DNA of 11,176 bases from Bacteroidota bacterium (GTDB lineage: Bacteria > Bacteroidota > Bacteroidia > Flavobacteriales > Flavobacteriaceae). The translations under genes and the position numbers were made by a program. The stretch's first letter is position 1, and each line of letters starts with the position of its first letter. The notes beneath the pieces are model-generated. The model ran no database searches and was not told the DNA's origin. It saw only the letters and a program-made list of their open reading frames with translations. The DNA is taken from positions 1-11,176 of the forward strand of contig JADWMI010000015.1 of the NCBI GenBank assembly GCA_015767395.1, written 5' to 3'. Below, piece after piece: positions 6,715 through 11,176 of the stretch.

Positions 6715-8193
6715 ATGAGTAAGAATTTAACAAAGAGAGAAGTAGATTATTCCAAATGGTATAATGAGTTGGTGGTGAAAGCTGATTTGGCTGAAAATTC
6801 AGCAGTTAGAGGCTGTATGGTGATTAAACCCTATGGATATGCTATATGGGAAAACATGCAGGCTGAATTGGATAGAATGTTTAAAGAAACAGGTCATGAG
6901 AATGCATACTTTCCTTTATTCGTTCCAAAAAGTTTGTTTGAAGCTGAGGAAAAAAATGCAGAAGGTTTTGCAAAAGAATGTGCGGTTGTAACGCATTATA
7001 GATTGCAAAACGATCCGGATAATCCAGGGAAACTTCGCGTTGACCCCGCTGCAAAATTAGAAGAGGAGCTGGTGGTTCGTCCAACTTCTGAAGCCATTAT
7101 ATGGAATACCTTTAAAGGGTGGGTTCAATCATATAGAGATTTACCTTTGTTAATTAATCAATGGGCAAATGTTGTTCGTTGGGAGATGAGAACACGTTTG
7201 TTTTTGAGAACTACTGAATTTTTATGGCAAGAAGGTCATACGGCTCATACTACAAAAAGTGAAGCCTTAAAAGAAGCTATGTTAATGCAAAAAGTCTATG
7301 CTGAGTTTGCTGAAAATTATATGGCTATGCCTGTTGTTAAAGGATCTAAATCTGAAAGTGAACGATTTGCAGGTGCGGATGAAACCTATACAATTGAAGC
7401 ATTAATGCAAGATGGAAAAGCACTTCAGGCTGGTACTTCACATTTTTTAGGTCAAAATTTCGCAAAAGCATTTGATGTTAAATACACTTCTAAAGAAGGA
7501 AAGCAAGAATATGTTTGGGCTACGTCATGGGGTGTTTCTACGCGCTTAATAGGAGGTCTAATTATGACGCACTCTGATGACTTGGGATTGGTTTTACCTC
7601 CAAAATTGGCGCCTATTCAGGTGGTAATCGTTCCTATTTATAAAGGGGATGAGCAACTGGAGGCGATTTCAAATAAAGTTGATGTCTTTGTAAAGGAATT
7701 AAGAAAAAGAGGCGTATCAGTAAAATTTGATGATAGAGATACGTATAGACCGGGAGCTAAATTTGCAGAATATGAGTTAAAAGGCGTACCTGTAAGAATA
7801 GCAATTGGTAAAAGAGATCTTGAAAATAACACTGTTGAGGTAGCTAGAAGAGATACCTTAGAGAAAGAAACAGTTTCACAAGATAATGTAGTCGATTTTA
7901 TTACGGAGTTATTAGAGAAGATTCAAAATAATTTATTTAACAAGGCAATTGGCTTTAGAGAAGCGCATACAACCGAAGTTGATACGTTTGAAGAATTTAA
8001 AAAAGCGATTGAAATTAAAGGTGGATTTGTGCTGGCACATTGGGATGGAACCATAGAAACGGAAGATAAAATAAAAGAATTGACAAAAGCGAGTATAAGA
8101 TGTATTCCTTTAGACGGAAAAATTGAGGAAGGAAAGTGCGTATTTACTGGGGAAAAGTCAACTCAAAGAGTATTATTTGCAAAAGCCTATTAA
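6715..8193 (+). CDS. proS: Proline--tRNA ligase (short, archaeal/eukaryal-type ProRS)
   Basis: The product of 492 aa is a class IIa aminoacyl-tRNA synthetase attaching proline to tRNA-Pro. Class II signatures are visible: RPTSE (122-126), motif 2 spanning 155-178 ([20 protein letters not shown] and the following HTAH), the proline pocket [12 protein letters not shown] (238-249), and motif 3 from R277 ([20 protein letters not shown]). The HGTP anticodon-binding domain follows (about 300-405), then the ProRS C-terminal domain ending VLFAKAY. The editing insertion of the long bacterial ProRS is absent and length fits the short type, which is normal in Bacteroidota. The C-terminal domain keeps only two cysteines (RCIPLD and GKCVFTG) of the four that bind zinc in archaeal relatives. 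ATG 6715 is chosen over TTG 6709 because [20 protein letters not shown] is the usual N terminus. Confidence 0.96.
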   Translation: MSKNLTKREVDYSKWYNELVVKADLAENSAVRGCMVIKPYGYAIWENMQAELDRMFKETGHENAYFPLFVPKSLFEAEEKNAEGFAKECAVVTHYRLQNDPDNPGKLRVDPAAKLEEELVVRPTSEAIIWNTFKGWVQSYRDLPLLINQWANVVRWEMRTRLFLRTTEFLWQEGHTAHTTKSEALKEAMLMQKVYAEFAENYMAMPVVKGSKSESERFAGADETYTIEALMQDGKALQAGTSHFLGQNFAKAFDVKYTSKEGKQEYVWATSWGVSTRLIGGLIMTHSDDLGLVLPPKLAPIQVVIVPIYKGDEQLEAISNKVDVFVKELRKRGVSVKFDDRDTYRPGAKFAEYELKGVPVRIAIGKRDLENNTVEVARRDTLEKETVSQDNVVDFITELLEKIQNNLFNKAIGFREAHTTEVDTFEEFKKAIEIKGGFVLAHWDGTIETEDKIKELTKASIRCIPLDGKIEEGKCVFTGEKSTQRVLFAKAY

Positions 8194-8208
8194 ATTTTTT
8201 GAAAAAAG

Positions 8209-8224
8209 TTTTGAGAACTCAAAA
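8209..8224. repeat. Inverted repeat over the -33 region of the tRNA-Glu promoter
   Basis: TTTTGAG (8209-8215) and CTCAAAA (8218-8224) are perfect complements separated by AA. The left arm contains the predicted -33 TTTG. It follows the proS stop by 15 nt but has no downstream U-tract on the plus strand, so it fits a terminator poorly; it could be an operator or chance. Confidence 0.35.
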
Positions 8225-8239
8225 ATAGTTGTATTTTTG
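8210..8239 (+). promoter_or_regulatory. Predicted promoter for the tRNA-Glu/rpsT unit
   Basis: TATTTTTG (8232-8239) matches TAnnTTTG exactly, and TTTG (8210-8213) lies 18 bp upstream. Transcription would start near 8246, about 35 nt before the tRNA. Both boxes match the full consensus, as expected for a stable-RNA promoter. Confidence 0.7.
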
Positions 8240-8280
8240 CATCCGCAATGACGAAATACTGTCATCGTAAAAAAAGTAAC

Positions 8281-8352
8281 GGTCCGTTCGTCTAGGGGTT
8301 AGGACGCATGGTTTTCATCCATGTAACAGGGGTTCGATTCCCCTACGGACTA
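8281..8352 (+). tRNA. tRNA-Glu (anticodon UUC)
   Basis: The 72-nt cloverleaf can be drawn by eye. The acceptor arms are GGTCCGT and ACGGACT, with a G1-U72 wobble. The D arm is GTCT/GGAC, and the anticodon stem CATGG/CCATG encloses loop TTTTCAT, giving anticodon TTC. The T arm is AGGGG/CCCCT with loop TTCGATT, and the discriminator base is A. CCA is not encoded. The gene has its own promoter and is followed after 24 nt by rpsT, so the tRNA is probably cut from a joint transcript. Confidence 0.97.
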
Positions 8353-8376
8353 CAAAATTTAATTAAAAAATTAAAA

Positions 8377-8628
8377 ATGGCAAATCACAAGTCAGCATTA
8401 AAGAGAATTAGAACGAATCGCGTTAAGCAATTGAGAAATAAATATCAGCATAAAACTACTCGTAATGCTGTTAGAGTTTTGAGAGCTGCGACTGAAAAGG
8501 AAGTGGCTGTAGAAATGTTTCCTAAGGTTGCATCAATGCTAGATAAATTAGCGAAGAACAATGTTATTCACAAAAACAAAGCGAGTAACTTGAAATCTAA
8601 ATTAGCGAAGCACGTAGCTGCCATTTAA
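8377..8628 (+). CDS. rpsT: 30S ribosomal protein S20
   Basis: The product of 83 aa starts [20 protein letters not shown], the standard S20 opening, and is rich in Lys, Arg and Ala throughout. S20 binds 16S rRNA at the bottom of the small subunit early in assembly. Length is normal. The start is ATG 8377: the frame is open further upstream but runs into the tRNA gene, so that extension is not real. The gene follows tRNA-Glu by 24 nt with no promoter box between, and ends at a strong terminator, so tRNA and S20 very probably share one transcript. Confidence 0.96.
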   Translation: MANHKSALKRIRTNRVKQLRNKYQHKTTRNAVRVLRAATEKEVAVEMFPKVASMLDKLAKNNVIHKNKASNLKSKLAKHVAAI

Positions 8629-8650
8629 TTTTTTAAATAAAATACAAATA

Positions 8651-8677
8651 AAAGCATCCAATTTGGATGCTTTTTTT
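8651..8677 (+). terminator. Intrinsic terminator of the tRNA-Glu/rpsT unit
   Basis: AAAGCATCCA (8651-8660) pairs with TGGATGCTTT (8664-8673) to give a 10-bp stem with a 3-nt loop, followed by a T-tract to 8677. It begins 22 nt after the rpsT stop codon. Confidence 0.9.
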
Positions 8678-9060
8678 GTTTCTAAATGTATTTAATCATT
8701 AGTAGTTCTTCAAAGGTCGACACCAGTATTTAGGGATCAGTCGAAATAGCTTTGGCGGTTTATTTTAAGTATTAATGATTAGTTAACCAAACAAGAAGAA
8801 TAGCGCTCTACTAAAGTCTCTTAAAAGAGCTCTAAGTACTTTTATTTTGGTGTTAAAAGATTCGGCTGAAGCGTTTGTACTTCTGTTGTCGAGGTAGTTT
8901 AGTTATTCTTATAAAACGAAAAGGGGTTTTTAAACAATGGTATTAAAGCTTTTAAGCTAAGCTTTCTTTCTACTGAATTACCTTAAGTGTGATGAGGTTT
9001 TGGCCTAAATATGTATCCTAAAACTTTATTTATTTACTTTTTTTAGAATTCGGAATTTAA
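8678..9060. other. Intergenic stretch between rpsT terminator and rodA, holding an IS remnant
   Basis: No intact gene is visible in these 383 bases. The middle holds the transposase fragment at 8783-8899. On its 3' side (8700-8782) the minus strand reads, after frame changes, as further non-coding IS-end-like sequence, which I cannot prove. On its 5' side (8900-9060) frames are broken by stops. A 7-bp inverted repeat AAAGCTT/AAGCTTT (8945-8951/8959-8965) lies there with only a short T-rich stretch beside it. I see no clear terminator for rodA. Confidence 0.6.
8783..8899 (-). pseudogene. Decayed C-terminal fragment of an ISL3-type (ISAon1-like) transposase
   Basis: The reverse strand encodes 38 residues and a stop: NYLDNRSTNASAESFN (first 16), then TKIKVLRALLRDFSRA and LFFLFG. 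The core NRSTNASAESFNTKIK is the hallmark C-terminal block of ISL3-like DDE transposases common in Bacteroidota. The glutamate in AESFN corresponds to the last acidic residue of the DDE triad. Everything upstream is gone or scrambled: the same frame hits TAA codons at once, although removing one base in the A-run at about 8899-8901 would extend it by a few codons (IRIT). The expected end after LFFLF is also broken, with an early TAA. No start codon, no first two DDE residues and no intact ends are visible, so this is a dead remnant. Confidence 0.8.
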
Positions 9061-10323
9061 CTACCACTCATAAGATCTATTGGCGTCTAACCTAATAAAG
9101 ATAAAAAGTAATACGGTGAATCCCCAAAGAGCGGACCCTCCGTAGCTAAAAAAGGGTAGTGGGATACCAATTGTTGGAAGTAAGCCTAATACCATTCCTA
9201 TATTAATCGTAAAATGCATAAAGAATATGGCGGCGATACTGTGGCCATAAACACGGGTGAATTTTGATTTTTGACGTTCAGCAATTTGAATGATTCTTAA
9301 TAAAAATAAAACGAATAGAATTATAACGGTTGTGCTTCCAATAAATCCCCATTCTTCACCAACTATAGTGAAAATATAGTCTGTTTGGTTTTCAGGAACA
9401 AATCCTCCCTGTGTTCTTTCGCCTTCTAAAAAACCCTTTCCTGTAAAACCTCCAGAGGCAATAGTTGTCACAGATTGATTCGTATTGTAACCAATATTTT
9501 TAAGATCCACAGTTTTTCCAAGTAGAATATTGAATCTGTCTCTGTGCCGTTGTTCAAATACATGATTAAAAACCAAATCAACACTAAAAATAAAAAGTAC
9601 TGAAGCCAAGTATATTCCAATAATTTTGATCCATCCTTTTTTGAGTGCTTTTTTTCTATAGAAAATAAAATAGGATAGGATAACTGCAAAAACGAACAAT
9701 GATCCAATTAAAGTGGATAGGAATCCAAAATATAATGTGATTACAAATAACAATGCAGCTATAAAGCCAATTGTAATATAATAAATAGGCAATCCTTCTC
9801 GGTATAAAACAAATATAAAAGCGGTATATACCAATGCTGAACCGGGGTCAGGTTGCAAGGTTATAAGAAGGGCAGGGAAAAATAAAATTATAAATGCTTG
9901 TAGCTGGGTATTTAATTTTTTTAAGTTGAATAGTTTATCACTTACTAGCTTTGCAATTGCTAGGGCTGTAGCTGCTTTAGCGAATTCTGAAGGCTGAAGA
10001 CTGAATCCACCAAAATCGTACCATGAAGTTGCTCCATTGATGTTTTTTCCAATTATAAAGAGGCCGGCAAGTAAAAAAAGACTTACTACATATATTATTG
10101 AAGCATATTTTTCATAAAATTTTGCGTCAAAGATGAGAATCAATATAATTAGCGGAATACTAAGTCCAATCCAAATAAGTTGCTTTCCATACTCTGTAGA
10201 GAAATTTAGCAAATCGAAATTGTTTTCAGTAATAGTAGCAGAATAAATATTTAACCATCCAATAAAAATCAAACAGGCGTATAGAAAGACCAAGACCCAG
10301 TCAATTCCATGAAATATGTTCAT
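9061..10323 (-). CDS. rodA: Rod shape-determining protein RodA (SEDS glycosyltransferase)
   Basis: The product of 420 aa is a polytopic inner-membrane protein polymerising lipid II into glycan strands for side-wall growth, partnered with PBP2. Family landmarks are GFSLQPSEFAKAATALAIAK, QPDPGSALVYTAFIFVLYREG, FEQRHRDRFNILLG, the loop from SGGFTGKGFLEGERTQGGFV to QTDYIFTIVGEEWGF with its conserved aspartate, and the SEDS ending GLLPTIGIPLPFFSYGGSAL. About ten hydrophobic membrane segments are visible. I take ATG 10323 (MNIFHGIDW), 4 nt after the mrdA stop; a TTG at 10338 would overlap mrdA by 11 nt and is less likely. The pairing with mrdA rather than cell-division genes makes RodA, not FtsW, the right name. 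Confidence 0.94.
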   Translation of the reverse strand: MNIFHGIDWVLVFLYACLIFIGWLNIYSATITENNFDLLNFSTEYGKQLIWIGLSIPLIILILIFDAKFYEKYASIIYVVSLFLLAGLFIIGKNINGATSWYDFGGFSLQPSEFAKAATALAIAKLVSDKLFNLKKLNTQLQAFIILFFPALLITLQPDPGSALVYTAFIFVLYREGLPIYYITIGFIAALLFVITLYFGFLSTLIGSLFVFAVILSYFIFYRKKALKKGWIKIIGIYLASVLFIFSVDLVFNHVFEQRHRDRFNILLGKTVDLKNIGYNTNQSVTTIASGGFTGKGFLEGERTQGGFVPENQTDYIFTIVGEEWGFIGSTTVIILFVLFLLRIIQIAERQKSKFTRVYGHSIAAIFFMHFTINIGMVLGLLPTIGIPLPFFSYGGSALWGFTVLLFIFIRLDANRSYEW

Positions 10324-10327
10324 TTTT

Positions 10328-11176
10328 TTACTTCTCAACTTGTTCTTCTTTTAATAATTGTTTGTCATATTCCTCCTGAATACTACCATTAAACATACGC
10401 TTTTCATCACGAGGCCGACTGGTTTTCCCATTTAAATAATTTTCAATCATTAAAGTTGCAATTGGGCCAGCCCAGCGTGAACCCCAATAGCCATTTTCTA
10501 CAAATACAGCAATGGCAATTTTAGGATTATCTTTTGGCGCAAATGCAATAAAAATTGAATGGTCTTGCCCATGTGGATTTTCAGCAGTTCCTGTTTTTCC
10601 GCAAATTTCAATACCAGAAACCCTCGACCAATGCGCTGTTCCTTGCGGACTTTCAACAACATTGAATAATCCTTCAATAACAGGTTCGAAATGTTTTTTA
10701 TCTATGGTAGTATAATTTTTTTTGGTAAATTTTTCATTTAAGGGTACACCATCAATATGTTTTGCAATATGAGGTGTGAAATAAAAACCGCGATTGGCAA
10801 CAGCTGTGGTCATATTTGCCAATTGGATAGGAGTGGTTAAAACTTCTCCTTGGCCAATGGCATTTGAAATTGTTGCAGTTGCGCGCCATCTTCCATTTGG
10901 GTACCATTTATTGTATAAATTACCATCAGGAACCAAGCCTTTTCTACCAACAGATAAATCGTTGTGTAAGAAGTTTCCAAGTCCAAAACTTTTAAGGTGG
11001 TTACTCCAAGTATCCACCCCTTCGGCAGCAGAAGGGTACTTTTCAATTGTTTTTCTGTAGGCATTTGCAAAATAGCTATTACACGAACGGTAAATAGCTT
11101 TGTTTAAAGCTACGGGGCTTCCAAATGTATTGCAGTGACAAGCCATAGTTCGGTTTCCATAGTGGTATTTATTGTT
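10328..11176 (-). CDS. mrdA: Penicillin-binding protein 2 (transpeptidase), C-terminal part; 5' end outside window
   Basis: The frame is open to the window edge, giving 282 residues of the C-terminal transpeptidase domain. The fragment begins NNKYHYGNRTMACHCNTFGS. The SxN active-site motif is SCN (fragment residues 31-33, context AIYRSCNSYFANAY), and the KTG motif lies in CGKTGTAENPHGQDHSIFIA (KTG at 194-196). The catalytic SxxK lies beyond position 11176. An internal methionine at 11146 is not the start, because homologous sequence continues past it. PBP2 cross-links glycan strands made by RodA during elongation. The C terminus after the domain is short and charged (KQLLKEEQVEK). The stop is 4 nt before rodA, so translation of the two is probably coupled. 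Confidence 0.95.
   Translation of the reverse strand, partial: NNKYHYGNRTMACHCNTFGSPVALNKAIYRSCNSYFANAYRKTIEKYPSAAEGVDTWSNHLKSFGLGNFLHNDLSVGRKGLVPDGNLYNKWYPNGRWRATATISNAIGQGEVLTTPIQLANMTTAVANRGFYFTPHIAKHIDGVPLNEKFTKKNYTTIDKKHFEPVIEGLFNVVESPQGTAHWSRVSGIEICGKTGTAENPHGQDHSIFIAFAPKDNPKIAIAVFVENGYWGSRWAGPIATLMIENYLNGKTSRPRDEKRMFNGSIQEEYDKQLLKEEQVEK

Noticed and set aside
8308..8376. Upstream extension of rpsT into the tRNA gene
   Set aside because: The frame happens to be open through the tRNA, but S20 begins at MANHKSAL and the tRNA cloverleaf is complete.
8945..8965. AAAGCTT/AAGCTTT hairpin as rodA terminator
   Set aside because: It is AT-rich with only a 7-bp stem, has no U-tract on the minus strand, and lies about 100 nt past the stop.
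10324..10338. TTG start for rodA, overlapping the end of mrdA
   Set aside because: ATG 10323 gives the usual short N terminus and a tidy 4-nt gap after mrdA.
1..11176. CRISPR array, prophage, defence island or biosynthetic cluster
   Set aside because: No spaced repeats, phage or defence proteins were seen. All recognisable genes are housekeeping or envelope functions.

Overview
The window comes from an AT-rich member of the Bacteroidota, most likely a marine or freshwater Flavobacteriaceae. Four things point there: a PorT-type type IX secretion protein beside menaquinone methyltransferase; a TamL-type lipoprotein; TAnnTTTG-type promoters with almost no Shine-Dalgarno sequences; and the short archaeal/eukaryal-style ProRS found in this phylum. 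Most of the window is conserved housekeeping and envelope sequence. I found no prophage, CRISPR array, defence cluster or biosynthetic cluster, and no clearly new system.

Layout. 1-677 (minus) is the N-terminal part of a TamL-like outer-membrane assembly lipoprotein. It diverges from a TrmH/SpoU RNA 2'-O-methyltransferase (755-1483, plus), and their two predicted promoters overlap face to face. A minus-strand operon at 3808-1480 encodes a NifU-like Fe-S scaffold with a duplicated Nfu N-domain, UbiE/MenG and PorT. The stop codon of porT overlaps that of the methyltransferase. A second minus-strand unit at 6610-3915 encodes a low-complexity lipoprotein and a FadL-family outer-membrane barrel, and ends in a hairpin terminator. 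Diverging from it, proS (6715-8193) is followed by a tRNA-Glu(UUC)-rpsT unit with its own strong promoter and terminator. A gene-poor stretch at 8678-9060 holds a decayed scrap of an ISL3-type transposase. The window ends with the elongasome pair mrdA (PBP2, partial) and rodA on the minus strand.

Function. Envelope assembly (TamL, PorT, FadL-like protein, lipoprotein, RodA/PBP2) is interleaved with translation (RNA methyltransferase, ProRS, tRNA-Glu, S20) and with menaquinone and Fe-S metabolism. The most useful observations are the transposase relic, the mutually exclusive divergent promoters, the TTG start of tamL, a perfect hairpin just ahead of the proS start, the duplicated Nfu domain, and the repeat-built lipoprotein.
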